Shown here: positions 8,547 through 17,530 of the stretch, in pieces
How positions within the stretch are numbered: the first letter of the stretch is position 1
Layout: every line of letters starts with the position of its first letter
Assembly: GCF_019891545.1 (NCBI RefSeq)
Contig: NZ_JAHDIU010000009.1
Location: forward strand, 1-64,000
From: Flavobacterium coralii
GTDB taxonomy: Bacteria; Bacteroidota; Bacteroidia; Flavobacteriales; Flavobacteriaceae
Length of the DNA stretch: 64,000 nucleotides
Reading direction: 5' to 3'
Position numbers and translations under genes: made by a program
The notes under the pieces: model-generated
What the model was told of the DNA's origin: nothing
The model's database searches: none
The model's input: the letters and a program-made list of their open reading frames with translations, nothing else

Positions 8547-9942
8547 CAGGATTTACCTATTATTAGCCATGTTCTTTATGGCTTTAACCACCGCCGGCGC
8601 ACAGGAAATTATACCTGAACCGCTTGCAGATACGGTAAAGCCGGCACCTAAAAAGCCTATGGGCAGGGTAAAGGTAGATGGCGTGGTTGCCGTTGTGGGC
8701 GACTTTGTGGTACTTGATTCTGATATCGATATTATGTACAGGGAGCTACAGGCGCAAAATATTCCTGTAAAAGATGTTACCCGTTGCGAACTGCTGGGCA
8801 AACTTATGGAAGATAAGCTGTATGCCCACCAGGCAATACAGGACAGTATTGTGATAGAAGATGCAGAGGTAAATGACAAGATGAGCAGGCAGATAGACTT
8901 TTTTGTAGAAAGGCTTGGCTCTGAAGACAGGATGGTAGAATACTTCCGTAAAAAAGACATTGATGCCTTTAAGCAGGAACTGTTTACCATTACCAAAAAC
9001 CAAATGCTAACAGAGCGTATGCAACGCAAAATTATTGATGAGGTAGAAATAACACCGGAAGAGGTAAGATTGTTCTTCTCTAAATTTAAAGATGACGAGA
9101 TACCAAGGTTTGGTGCCGAAATGGAAATTGCACAGATAGTGGTAAAGCCTGAAATATCAGAGGCTGAAAAGCAAAAGGTAATAGACAGGCTTAAGCAGAT
9201 ACGGCAGGATATACTTAACGGTTCCAGCTTTTACAGTAAGGCTGTACTTTATTCAGAAGACCCCGGCTCGAGCTCTAACGGCGGTTATTATAAAATGAAC
9301 CGTAAAACTCCTTTTGTAAAAGAATTTAAAGATACGGCATTCAGCCTTGCTGAGGGTGAAATATCTGAGCCTGTAGAAACTGAATTTGGCTACCACATCA
9401 TATATGTAGAAAAGATAAGGGGGCAGGACATAGATGTAAGGCATATATTAATGAAGCCTAAAGTAGGCAACGAAGAGCTAAAGGCTGCCAAAGAAAAAAT
9501 TGAAAAGATAAGGGAACGTATAATGTCGGGTGAGATAACTTTTGCAGAGGCGGCACGTTCTGAGTCAGATGAAAAAGAGACCCGCAACAGCGGAGGCCTT
9601 TTGCTTAACCCACGCACGCTTGAAACACGCTTTGAGCTTACCAAGCTTGAGCCGGAAATCTATAATGAGGTATCAGACCTTAAAGAAGGCGAAATATCAA
9701 AGCCTATACTTAATGATGACCCGCGTACAGGCAAAAGCTGGAAGATAATGACGGTTACCAACCGCTATGATGAGCACATGGCAGATTATGCGCTTGATTA
9801 TACCAAGATTAAAGAACTTGCACTTAAAGAAAAGCAGTTGCAGGTAATATCTAAATGGAGTGACGAAAAAATTAAAGAAACCTATATTAAAGTTGCCCCT
9901 GATTACCAGGCCTGCGATTTTGCAAACGAATGGGTGAAATAA
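8530..9942 (+). CDS. surA: SurA-type peptidyl-prolyl isomerase
   Basis: A 470-residue periplasmic chaperone. A longer reading from 8509 is possible, but the ATG at 8530 is preferred because it gives a clean signal peptide (MKFINSRIYLLLAMFF..., cleavage near AGAQ at residue 25). The SurA N-terminal domain begins DGVVAVVGDFVVLDSDI, followed by two parvulin domains at about 170-275 and 277-390, each with the conserved histidine-containing strand. It overlaps the preceding gene by 17 nt. A strong terminator follows, ending the three-gene unit. The symbol is by family; which of the several PpiC proteins is the functional SurA cannot be told from sequence. Confidence 0.88.
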   Translation: MKFINSRIYLLLAMFFMALTTAGAQEIIPEPLADTVKPAPKKPMGRVKVDGVVAVVGDFVVLDSDIDIMYRELQAQNIPVKDVTRCELLGKLMEDKLYAHQAIQDSIVIEDAEVNDKMSRQIDFFVERLGSEDRMVEYFRKKDIDAFKQELFTITKNQMLTERMQRKIIDEVEITPEEVRLFFSKFKDDEIPRFGAEMEIAQIVVKPEISEAEKQKVIDRLKQIRQDILNGSSFYSKAVLYSEDPGSSSNGGYYKMNRKTPFVKEFKDTAFSLAEGEISEPVETEFGYHIIYVEKIRGQDIDVRHILMKPKVGNEELKAAKEKIEKIRERIMSGEITFAEAARSESDEKETRNSGGLLLNPRTLETRFELTKLEPEIYNEVSDLKEGEISKPILNDDPRTGKSWKIMTVTNRYDEHMADYALDYTKIKELALKEKQLQVISKWSDEKIKETYIKVAPDYQACDFANEWVK

Positions 9943-9996
9943 TTTAGCCGCCCTTCATAAATAGTTAGGTAAACAACAAAAATATTTTTAAGTTTG

Positions 9997-10024
9997 AAGC
10001 TAAGGAATTTTCCTTAGCTTTATT
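9997..10024 (+). terminator. Terminator after surA
   Basis: AAGCTAAGGA and TCCTTAGCTT form a 10-bp stem, followed by a T-rich stretch. It separates the chaperone operon from the downstream MoxR gene. Confidence 0.75.
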
Positions 10025-10047
10025 GTTTAAACAGCAGATAAAAACAT

Positions 10048-11001
10048 ATGTCAGACGTAGCAGCCGTTCAGCAGTTGGTTCAGAAACAAAAAGACCTGAA
10101 AAATGAAATTGCAAAAGTAATTGTAGGGCAGGATGAAGTAATAAACCAGATAGTATTAAGTATCTTTTCGGGTGGGCACGCACTGCTTGTGGGCGTACCG
10201 GGGCTTGCTAAAACACTTATGGTAAACACTATTTCCAAAGCGCTGGGGCTCGATTTTAAACGTATCCAGTTTACGCCCGATCTTATGCCGTCTGATATAT
10301 TAGGCAGCGAGATATTAGATGAGAACAGGCAGTTTAAATTCATCAAAGGGCCTATCTTTTCTAATATAATCCTCGCAGACGAAATAAACCGTACACCGCC
10401 TAAAACACAGGCAGCACTGCTTGAGGCCATGCAGGAAAAAGCGGTAACCATAGCAGGTGAGCACCATAAACTATCGTTGCCTTATTTTGTACTTGCAACA
10501 CAAAACCCGATAGAGCAGGAGGGTACTTACCCGTTGCCCGAAGCCCAGTTAGACCGTTTTATGTTCGCTATAAAGCTGGAATACCCAACTTTTGAGGAAG
10601 AGGTACAGGTGGTTAAAAGCACAACGGCAGATACCAATGCAACAGTTAATCCATTATTTACCGCACAGGAAATATTAGACTACCAGCACCTGATTAGGCG
10701 CATACCCGTAGCCGACAATGTTATAGAGTACGCAGTAGGGCTTGTGGGTAAAACAAGGCCCGGCAGCCTGTTAGCGAATGATTATGTAAATACCTACCTT
10801 GATTGGGGTGCGGGCCCAAGGGCATCGCAGAATTTAATACTGGGCGCAAAGACCAATGCTGCACTTAACGGTAAATTTTCCCCGGATATAGAAGATGTAA
10901 GGGCAGTAGCGACAGGCATACTGCGGCACAGGATAATAAAGAACTACAAGGCAGATGCCGAAGGCATTACTGAAGAAGAAATTATTGAGAAGCTGTTTTA
11001 A
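10048..11001 (+). CDS. MoxR-family AAA+ ATPase
   Basis: A 317-residue cytoplasmic AAA_3 ATPase. Walker A GVPGLAKT is at residues 49-56, Walker B ILADEINR at 108-115, and the lid domain lies at the C-terminus. MoxR ATPases act as chaperones for metal insertion or complex maturation, usually with DUF58 and von Willebrand A partners encoded next door. No such partners follow here: a terminator overlaps the end of the gene. The pairing with an upstream PpiC/SurA operon is the only context. It starts at the ATG at 10048 shortly after the surA terminator. Confidence 0.93.
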   Translation: MSDVAAVQQLVQKQKDLKNEIAKVIVGQDEVINQIVLSIFSGGHALLVGVPGLAKTLMVNTISKALGLDFKRIQFTPDLMPSDILGSEILDENRQFKFIKGPIFSNIILADEINRTPPKTQAALLEAMQEKAVTIAGEHHKLSLPYFVLATQNPIEQEGTYPLPEAQLDRFMFAIKLEYPTFEEEVQVVKSTTADTNATVNPLFTAQEILDYQHLIRRIPVADNVIEYAVGLVGKTRPGSLLANDYVNTYLDWGAGPRASQNLILGAKTNAALNGKFSPDIEDVRAVATGILRHRIIKNYKADAEGITEEEIIEKLF

Positions 11002-11017
11002 CAGCTTCTTTTTTTGG
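10986..11017 (+). terminator. Terminator overlapping the moxR stop codon
   Basis: GAAGCTGTT and AACAGCTTC form a 9-bp stem with a 2-nt loop, followed by a long T-run. The left arm encodes the last MoxR residues, and the stop codon lies within the hairpin. Confidence 0.8.
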
Positions 11018-11161
11018 AATAGTATTTGTTTATGATACTATAAGTAAGAAATATTATTCAAATTATTAATAATGTATTAATAGTCTACATTTGTTGCTGT
11101 ATTGTTAATATATTATTGATAAAAATTTCATAAACAAAATATAAACGTTCTTTTTCCGTTA

Positions 11162-11169
11162 TATATTTG
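11162..11169 (+). promoter_or_regulatory. Candidate -7 box before the small membrane protein
   Basis: TATATTTG matches TAnnTTTG and lies 26 bp before the ATG at 11195. A second match, TACATTTG, is at 11086-11093. Neither has a perfect -33 TTG. Confidence 0.4.
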
Positions 11170-11194
11170 TTATGCATCTAATCTGAAAGAAGAA

Positions 11195-11578
11195 ATGAAA
11201 CGACTATTAAGAAACCTGCCTGAAATCTTTTTTATAGGTTTAGGCACAGCCTGGGCTGTAGAAAATTTCCTTGCATCCGGGCACATCAATTACATAGCCA
11301 TACTTATTTCATGGCTGTTGTTCCTGCAGCTTATTTACAAAAACCGTATAGCAGGAATTGTTTATGGTAATATCCTCGGCTTTTTCTCATTATATATGCT
11401 TGTAGCGGTATATTCAGAATTCAGAGAGTTTCCAACAATTAACACCGAGGCATGGACATTGTTGTTTTTTGGTGTGGCAGTATTTGGTACTGCGGCTTTT
11501 ATGGCAGGAAAAATGCTATACAGGTATTTAACTACCAATAAAAAGCACGCCGAGAACGAATTTACTATATCGTTTTAG
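11195..11578 (+). CDS. Small integral membrane protein of unknown function
   Basis: A 127-residue protein with about four hydrophobic segments (roughly residues 8-24, 31-47, 52-72 and 86-110) and a charged C-terminal tail. No enzymatic motif or known family was recognised. It is a monocistronic unit with candidate promoter boxes upstream and a terminator just downstream, between moxR and aconitase. Its amino-acid composition and codon use resemble the surrounding genes, so it is probably a real, native gene. Confidence 0.7.
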   Translation: MKRLLRNLPEIFFIGLGTAWAVENFLASGHINYIAILISWLLFLQLIYKNRIAGIVYGNILGFFSLYMLVAVYSEFREFPTINTEAWTLLFFGVAVFGTAAFMAGKMLYRYLTTNKKHAENEFTISF

Positions 11579-11596
11579 CTAAATAAACCTATAACT

Positions 11597-11632
11597 AAAG
11601 CCATTTGCAGTAATTTGCAAGTGGCTTTCTTG
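11597..11632 (+). terminator. Terminator after the small membrane protein gene
   Basis: An imperfect stem AAGCCATTTGC...GCAAGTGGCTT is followed by a T-rich run (TTTCTTGTTTT). Confidence 0.65.
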
Positions 11633-11656
11633 TTTTACAATCCTAAGTTATTTAGA

Positions 11657-11696
11657 AATTCTTAAAATAAAGTTCGTATTTTGAGAATTCTTAAAA
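11657..11696. promoter_or_regulatory. Paired 11-nt direct repeats upstream of aconitase
   Basis: AATTCTTAAAA occurs at 11657-11667 and 11686-11696, 29 nt apart, in an AT-rich leader 165-205 bp before the aconitase ATG. Such pairing may be an operator, but no regulator is known for it. The rest of 11633-11860 holds no gene. Confidence 0.3.
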
Positions 11697-11860
11697 AACA
11701 GGTGCTGTTTCTTAATATAATTGCATTATTTTCGGCAAAATAGAATGTTTATAAATAATAATGAACGTAATTTAAAGAAAGGCTAAAAATTTTTTAGTTG
11801 GTTTAAGAATTAGTAATTTTACAGCACTTTTTTACAAACGAACATTAATACTACTTATTT

Positions 11861-14134
11861 ATGGCTTTTGATATTGAAATGATTAAAGAAGTGTATGCAA
11901 ATATGGCTGCCCGCGTAGATAAAGCCCGCGAGCTTACCGGCCGTCCGCTTACACTTTCTGAAAAGATTTTATATTCTCACCTTTGGGAAGGAACGCCGTC
12001 TCAGGCTTTTACCCGCGGTAAAGATTATGTAGATTTTGCACCGGACAGGGTTGCCTGCCAGGATGCTACAGCCCAGATGGCGCTATTGCAATTTATGCAT
12101 GCCGGTAAAGCTAAGGTAGCCGTGCCTACAACTGTGCACTGCGACCACCTTATACAGGCTAAGATAGATGCTAAAACCGACCTTAAGCGTGCTAAAGAGC
12201 AAAGCAACGAGGTTTTCGATTTCCTTTCGTCAGTATCTAATAAATATGGTATTGGTTTCTGGAAACCGGGTGCAGGTATCATTCACCAGGTAGTGTTGGA
12301 AAACTATGCGTTTCCGGGCGGTATGATGATTGGTACCGACTCTCACACAGTTAACGCCGGCGGCCTCGGAATGGTTGCCATTGGTGTTGGTGGTGCCGAT
12401 GCGGTAGATGTAATGAGCGGCATGGCATGGGAACTTAAATTCCCTAAGCTAATCGGCGTTAAGCTTACAGGTAAGCTAAGCGGCTGGACAGCTCCTAAAG
12501 ATGTTATCCTTAAAGTGGCGGGTATCCTAACCGTAAAAGGTGGTACCGGCGCTATTATAGAATATTTTGGCGAAGGCGCGAGGGCTATGTCATGTACCGG
12601 TAAAGGTACTATTTGTAACATGGGTGCCGAGGTAGGCGCAACAACTTCTACCTTTGGTTATGACGAGTCTATGGACCGTTACCTGCGTGCTACCAACCGT
12701 GCTGATATTGCCGATGCAGCCAACCAGGTAGCTGAGTACCTTACTGCCGACAAAGAAGTATATGAAAACCCTGAGCAGTATTTTGACCAGGTAATCGAAA
12801 TAAACCTTTCGGAGCTTGAGCCGCACTTAAACGGGCCGTTTACTCCGGATTTGGCTACCCCTATTTCTCAGATGAGGGAAGAAGCCACCAAGAACGACTG
12901 GCCTCTTAACATTCAGGTAGGGCTTATCGGTTCTTGTACCAACTCATCTTACGAAGATATTTCGCGCTCGGTATCTATCGCCAAACAGGCGGCAGAGAAA
13001 AAGCTGAAGCCAAAGGCACAGTTTACCATCACACCGGGATCTGAACTGGTGCGTTATACTATAGAGCGCGACGGCTATATTGACACCTTCGATAAAATTG
13101 GCGCAACTGTATTTGCCAATGCCTGCGGGCCATGTATTGGTATGTGGGACAGGGAAGGTGCCGAGAAAGAAGAGCGTAACACCATTGTACACTCGTTTAA
13201 CCGTAACTTCTCTAAGCGTGCCGACGGTAACCCTAACACGCTTGCGTTTGTAGGATCGCCGGAGCTTGTAACGGCACTTGCCATTGCGGGCGACCTGGGC
13301 TTTAATCCTAAAACAGACAAACTTATAAACGAAGACGGCGAAGAGGTAATGCTTGACGAGCCTACAGGATGGGAACTCCCTCCGCAGGGCTTTGCTGTTG
13401 AGGATAACGGATACCAGTCGCCTGCTGAAGACGGTAGCGGCGTTAAAGTAGTGGTAAGCCCGGAAAGCGAACGACTGCAACTGCTTGACCCGTTTGAACC
13501 GTGGAACGGCGAAAACATTATGGGTGCCAAGTTGCTTATAAAGGCTTTTGGTAAGTGTACTACCGACCATATTTCTATGGCGGGGCCATGGCTGCGTTTC
13601 CGTGGGCATTTAGATAATATTTCTAACAACATGCTTATTGGTGCGGTTAATGCCTATAACCAAAAAACAAACAATGTTAAAAACCAGCTAACGGGCGAGT
13701 ATGATGCCGTGCCTGCCGTTCAGCGTGCTTATAAGGCTGCCGGTGTGCCAAGTATTGTAGTGGGCGACCACAACTATGGCGAAGGTTCGAGCCGCGAGCA
13801 TGCCGCTATGGAGCCGCGCCACCTGGGTGTTAAGGCCGTACTGGTAAAATCGTTTGCACGTATTCATGAAACCAACCTTAAAAAGCAGGGTATGCTGGCG
13901 CTTACTTTTGTTAACGAGGCTGATTATGACAAGATACAGGAAAATGATACCTTTAACTTTGTAGACCTTAAGGAGTTTGCCCCTAACAGGCAGCTAACCC
14001 TTGAAGTTATTCATGATGATGGCAGCAAAGACACCATACTTTGCAACCACACCTATAACGAAGGCCAGATTGGCTGGTTTAAGGCAGGCTCTGCGCTTAA
14101 CCTTATTGCAGCAGCCGGCAGGGCTAACGCTTAA
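11861..14134 (+). CDS. acn: Aconitate hydratase
   Basis: Interconverts citrate and isocitrate in the TCA cycle; cytoplasmic 4Fe-4S enzyme. The 757-residue length matches the mitochondrial-type aconitase common in Bacteroidota. Iron-sulfur cluster cysteines are at residue 359 (GSCTNSS) and at 422 and 425 (ACGPCIG). The [10 protein letters not shown] segment of the large domain and the C-terminal swivel domain with [10 protein letters not shown] are present. It starts at the ATG at 11861. It is monocistronic with a strong terminator after it, and is the last housekeeping gene before the AT-rich accessory island. Confidence 0.97.
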   Translation: MAFDIEMIKEVYANMAARVDKARELTGRPLTLSEKILYSHLWEGTPSQAFTRGKDYVDFAPDRVACQDATAQMALLQFMHAGKAKVAVPTTVHCDHLIQAKIDAKTDLKRAKEQSNEVFDFLSSVSNKYGIGFWKPGAGIIHQVVLENYAFPGGMMIGTDSHTVNAGGLGMVAIGVGGADAVDVMSGMAWELKFPKLIGVKLTGKLSGWTAPKDVILKVAGILTVKGGTGAIIEYFGEGARAMSCTGKGTICNMGAEVGATTSTFGYDESMDRYLRATNRADIADAANQVAEYLTADKEVYENPEQYFDQVIEINLSELEPHLNGPFTPDLATPISQMREEATKNDWPLNIQVGLIGSCTNSSYEDISRSVSIAKQAAEKKLKPKAQFTITPGSELVRYTIERDGYIDTFDKIGATVFANACGPCIGMWDREGAEKEERNTIVHSFNRNFSKRADGNPNTLAFVGSPELVTALAIAGDLGFNPKTDKLINEDGEEVMLDEPTGWELPPQGFAVEDNGYQSPAEDGSGVKVVVSPESERLQLLDPFEPWNGENIMGAKLLIKAFGKCTTDHISMAGPWLRFRGHLDNISNNMLIGAVNAYNQKTNNVKNQLTGEYDAVPAVQRAYKAAGVPSIVVGDHNYGEGSSREHAAMEPRHLGVKAVLVKSFARIHETNLKKQGMLALTFVNEADYDKIQENDTFNFVDLKEFAPNRQLTLEVIHDDGSKDTILCNHTYNEGQIGWFKAGSALNLIAAAGRANA

Positions 14135-14155
14135 TAGTATTTTAATATAAATATG

Positions 14156-14187
14156 AAACCCCTCCGCCGAAAGGTGAGAGGGGTTTT
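14156..14187 (+). terminator. Terminator after aconitase
   Basis: AAACCCCTC and GAGGGGTTT form a 9-bp stem with a 13-nt loop, followed by further T. It marks the left edge of the accessory island. Confidence 0.8.
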
Positions 14188-14265
14188 TGTTATTTATATG
14201 AGTCACATAGTAATTATGTTTTTAATTACTCAGAATATTAGAATTAAGGATGTTAATAATTAAAG

Positions 14266-14298
14266 TTGTAATCAAATAATGATTTTTTTACTTTTAAT
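14266..14298 (+). promoter_or_regulatory. Possible promoter of the Argonaute operon
   Basis: A TTG lies about 19 bp before TACTTTTA (near 14290), close to the TAnnTTTG -7 consensus with the last base changed. The position about 20 bp upstream of the TIR-APAZ start is suitable. The match is imperfect. Confidence 0.35.
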
Positions 14299-14312
14299 AA
14301 AACATTTATCGA

Positions 14313-15671
14313 ATGAGGGATACGATTTTTATTGGACACGCTACACCAGAAGATAATGAGTTTACAATGTGGCTTCAGTCCAAACTTCAGAATGAAGGAT
14401 ATAATTGTGAATGTGATCTGTCGTTTTTATTAGGAGGTGAAGCGGATTATTGGAAAAGCCTTCAAGATATCTTAGAGATCAGTACTATCAAATATATACT
14501 AGTCATATCAAAGGTGACATTTGAAAAATCGGGAGTCTTAGATGAATGGGAGCATTGTAAAACAATCGAAAGACAGGAAAAACTTAAGGATTTTATTATT
14601 CCTGTAAAAATTGACAACTCATCATATAGTTCGCGAATTGGTTTAAATCGTAGAAATATAATCTCATTTGAAAATAATTGGGCCTCGGGGTTAAAAAAGT
14701 TATTAAGAAAATTAGAGTATGATGATGTACCCCGTCAGAAATCTAATTCTCTTTCAGTTAAAGACTGGTTTGATAATGTTTATACAAACTGGTCAGGTAT
14801 AGATACTGGTGAATCAGATGTTTTCTTCTCAAATTGGATTAAAATTCCTATTACTCCTTCTAAGATATTTTTCTATAAATTCCAAAATGAAGTTCAGGCT
14901 AAAGCAGTTTTAAAGAATAATATAATATATCCAGCATTTAGGCATGGAAATGTATTGGTCACTTTTCAAAAAAAATTAAACTATTATCTTGAAGATAATC
15001 AATTCGATGTTTATCCATCTCAAATTGTTTCAAAAGATACAGAAGATATATATAATAGATATGATAGTGATGAATTTCCAACTTTTAGCGATTTTAGAAG
15101 GTTATTTGTTCGGCTTATGCGAGAATGCTTCGAAAGATATTTATCCGATAAAGATTTACAATTTTTTGATTTATCTACTAGTAGATGCTATTTCCATGAG
15201 CATAATCCAGAAAAAAAGATTAAGGGAGAATTTATAGTAAATGATAAACAAAAAAAGATTGGTGTAACTGGAAAATATTATGAATCATTTTGGCATTATG
15301 CTATAAGCTTCAAGCCTATACTTTTTCCTGAACTATGTTACAGCCTAAAAAATCATATCATTTTTACTGATGATGGAAAATCTCCATGGAGTGATTCAAA
15401 AAAAATGCATAAAGCGAGGCGAGACAAAGGTAAAAACATGAGAAACAAGGAATGGAGAGACCAACAGCTAGCTTTCTTAGCGTCTCTATCTGATAATGAC
15501 AAAGGAGAATTGGTTATACTTGCTTCTGAAGATGAGAACATTGTGGTTTCAACAACCCCAATTCTCTTTAAGGCCGACTTCAGTTATATAGAACCTAATG
15601 ATAAAGGTAGGGTAGCATCATTGGATCATTATATTGAGGAAGAAGAATTTTATGAAGAAGAAAATTTTTGA
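14313..15671 (+). CDS. TIR-APAZ protein of a short prokaryotic Argonaute (SPARTA) system
   Basis: A 452-residue protein. The N-terminal ~140 residues form a TIR domain: strand FIGHA at 6-10, then the helix and strand pattern, IVIS-like strand LVIS at 63-66 and a conserved glutamate in the GVLDE segment at 74-78 (E78, the likely NADase catalytic residue; E80 is an alternative). The remaining ~300 residues resemble the APAZ domain that pairs with short pAgos. In known SPARTA systems this protein binds the Argonaute, and guide-directed detection of foreign nucleic acid activates TIR to destroy NAD+, killing or arresting the cell. The gene order, the length and the adjacent short pAgo support the call. 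Base composition is much richer in A/T than flanking housekeeping genes, which suggests horizontal acquisition. Confidence 0.9.
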   Translation: MRDTIFIGHATPEDNEFTMWLQSKLQNEGYNCECDLSFLLGGEADYWKSLQDILEISTIKYILVISKVTFEKSGVLDEWEHCKTIERQEKLKDFIIPVKIDNSSYSSRIGLNRRNIISFENNWASGLKKLLRKLEYDDVPRQKSNSLSVKDWFDNVYTNWSGIDTGESDVFFSNWIKIPITPSKIFFYKFQNEVQAKAVLKNNIIYPAFRHGNVLVTFQKKLNYYLEDNQFDVYPSQIVSKDTEDIYNRYDSDEFPTFSDFRRLFVRLMRECFERYLSDKDLQFFDLSTSRCYFHEHNPEKKIKGEFIVNDKQKKIGVTGKYYESFWHYAISFKPILFPELCYSLKNHIIFTDDGKSPWSDSKKMHKARRDKGKNMRNKEWRDQQLAFLASLSDNDKGELVILASEDENIVVSTTPILFKADFSYIEPNDKGRVASLDHYIEEEEFYEEENF

Positions 15672-15678
15672 TATACAT

Positions 15679-17205
15679 ATGAAACTCGACTACATCCACG
15701 AACCATTTTTGCTATTCAATTACAACCAAAAGGTAATAGATCCCCGTGACGGACTTACTCTATTTGGACCTTATAATAAAAATAAGGTTAACAATTTCTC
15801 GATTGGTATAATAGGGACGTCCTTTGGCAGACAAAAACTTAAATGTTGGTTAGAAAAATTTTCTAAACCTATAATTCCTTTAAAAAAAGATTTTTCAAAA
15901 CCTTTTTATCCAGGTTTTGAAGCTATTTTCGGAGTTTCAATAAATCCTCATTCAATTATTGAAATTGATATAGAAGAAAATAAATTAAAGGAATTTTATA
16001 GATATTCAGACTCACATATTAGAGTTGCCAATATGGTAGACTTATATGTTGACGAATTGGTTGAGTACAAAAAGGATGATGATCGACCACCTGTAAATAT
16101 TTGGTTTGTTATAATTCCCGATGATGTTTATCTTCATGGAAGAACAAAGTCTAAAGCCGGAGGGAATATTATTAAAGTTGGCATTAAAGATAAATTAAGC
16201 CGCACTAGCGCTACCTTATTTGACGAAATTATGCCAGATTTAGTAAAAGATAGGGAGGCATATCAATATGATAATCACTTTCATAATCAACTTAAATTGA
16301 AACTTCTCAAACATGAAATTCTTACTCAAATCGTTAGAGAATCCACAATTGCATATAATGAATACCCATACTTAAAAAAAAACAATGAGCCTAAGCGCGA
16401 TTTGTCAAAGATGGAGACTGACATAGCGTGGAATATTGCCACATCAGTTTATTATAAGATTGGTGGACTACCTTGGAAGTTGGGGACAATAAGAAAAGGT
16501 GTTTGCTATATTGGATTAGTTTTCAAAGTAGATTCTCGACAGAAGAGCCATAAATACGCATGTTGTGCCGCACAGATGTTTTTGGATAGTGGTGATGGAA
16601 TGGTATTTAAAGGGGCAGTTGGGCCATGGTATAATGAAGACACGCGAGAATATCATTTGACTAAATCAGCAGCATTTGACTTACTAGATAAGGCGTTAAA
16701 ATCTTTTCAAAAATCGAATAATAAAGAATTGCCAAAAGAAGTATTCATTCATGGTCGCACTAAATTTGATGATGAAGAATGGTCAGGCTTTTGTGATGCT
16801 GTTAGTGAGTATGATATATCTTTAACTGGTGTAACAATAAAAGATGAGAAAACCTTCAAGCTATATAGAGATAAAGATTTTCCAATATTGAGAGGTAGTT
16901 ATTACATCAAAGATAAAAATAATGCGTTTCTATGGACTAAAGGTTTTATTCCTAGATTACAGCAGCCTTTAGGTATGGAAACTCCTAATCCATTAACGAT
17001 ATCGTTGATTAGGAATAATGGACGTGTTCCAATAGATACTGTGTGCAGGGATATATTAGCACTAACTAAATTAAACTATAACTCGTGTAGATTTTGTGAT
17101 GGGTTGCCTGTAACATTAAAATTTGCTAATGTGATAGGTGATATATTAACATCTGGAAAAATTGACGACTTAAAACCAGCATTGCCCTTTAGATATTATA
17201 TATAA
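15679..17205 (+). CDS. Short prokaryotic Argonaute (MID-PIWI), SPARTA type
   Basis: A 508-residue MID-PIWI protein lacking N and PAZ domains, the usual length of SPARTA Argonautes. Starts at 15652 (overlapping the TIR-APAZ gene) or an upstream TTG are possible. The ATG at 15679, 7 nt after the TIR-APAZ stop, is chosen because the protein then begins MKLDYIHEPFLLF, the normal pAgo opening, followed by DGLTLFGPY at 24-32. Later pAgo landmarks include FIHGR at 356-360, TKGFIPRL at 420-427 and LTKLNYN at 462-468. The first catalytic Asp of active PIWI domains is replaced by Val281 in YIGLVF, so target cleavage is not expected. It should use a guide to sense invading nucleic acid and activate the partner TIR. 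Confidence 0.92.
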   Translation: MKLDYIHEPFLLFNYNQKVIDPRDGLTLFGPYNKNKVNNFSIGIIGTSFGRQKLKCWLEKFSKPIIPLKKDFSKPFYPGFEAIFGVSINPHSIIEIDIEENKLKEFYRYSDSHIRVANMVDLYVDELVEYKKDDDRPPVNIWFVIIPDDVYLHGRTKSKAGGNIIKVGIKDKLSRTSATLFDEIMPDLVKDREAYQYDNHFHNQLKLKLLKHEILTQIVRESTIAYNEYPYLKKNNEPKRDLSKMETDIAWNIATSVYYKIGGLPWKLGTIRKGVCYIGLVFKVDSRQKSHKYACCAAQMFLDSGDGMVFKGAVGPWYNEDTREYHLTKSAAFDLLDKALKSFQKSNNKELPKEVFIHGRTKFDDEEWSGFCDAVSEYDISLTGVTIKDEKTFKLYRDKDFPILRGSYYIKDKNNAFLWTKGFIPRLQQPLGMETPNPLTISLIRNNGRVPIDTVCRDILALTKLNYNSCRFCDGLPVTLKFANVIGDILTSGKIDDLKPALPFRYYI

Positions 17206-17471
17206 TAGTAGAATTACAAAAATTTATTTAATATCGATCTTAAATATCTTAACATTAATCACTATGTCAAAGAACTTCTGCAAAACTACACCGCCTTTCT
17301 GTTAGTTTACAGAAGCGGGTTTTTCAGCGCGGAGTCCGTAAAAATTTGTATATCGCACGCGCAACCCAACCCGCTACAACCACTGAAAGAACGGTTGCAG
17401 CAGTATGTGGCCGCCATAACAGTAAAAATGTTAATTCCCGACCGGTTTTTGGGGGGTAAATTCGGGAAAAT
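17206..17471. other. Gene-free stretch rich in inverted repeats
   Basis: No convincing gene was found. Several nested inverted repeats are present: CCGCCTTTCTGT at 17291-17302 can pair (with bulges) with ACAGAAGCGG at 17309-17318, while AGCGGGTT at 17314-17321 can pair perfectly with AACCCGCT at 17368-17375, so the two folds compete. CAACC/GGTTG (17378-17397) and TTCCCGA/TCGGGAA (about 17436-17468) give further stems. It is more GC-rich than the Argonaute genes to its left. It may be a structured RNA, a mobile-element remnant or a recombination site. A short minus-strand reading frame without start support was not called. Confidence 0.45.
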
Positions 17472-17505
17472 AAAAAATCCGGCTCAAAAGAGCCGGATCT
17501 CATAA
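17472..17505 (-). terminator. Terminator, first copy of a 34-bp duplicated element
   Basis: A perfect 8-bp stem TCCGGCTC / GAGCCGGA with loop AAAA. On the minus strand a T-run follows, so it terminates the leftward T9SS cassette. The whole 34-bp unit is identical to 19496-19529, beyond the other end of the cassette. Confidence 0.8.
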
Positions 17506-17530
17506 GATATAAGTTATAAATTGTATATTA

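Noticed and set aside
12944-13632. Long antisense reading frames (221 and 185 codons) inside aconitase
   Set aside because: They lie fully within acn on the other strand, have unlikely composition and no start context; they are shadows of a highly biased coding frame.
15634-15678. Earlier start for the Argonaute gene at TTG 15634 or ATG 15652
   Set aside because: Possible, but the resulting leader is lysine-rich and unlike pAgo N-termini; the ATG at 15679 gives the family-typical opening.
17206-17471. Short minus-strand reading frame in the structured spacer
   Set aside because: Only about 36 codons from an ATG, no homology recognised, and the DNA structure itself explains the conservation better; kept as an unassigned feature.
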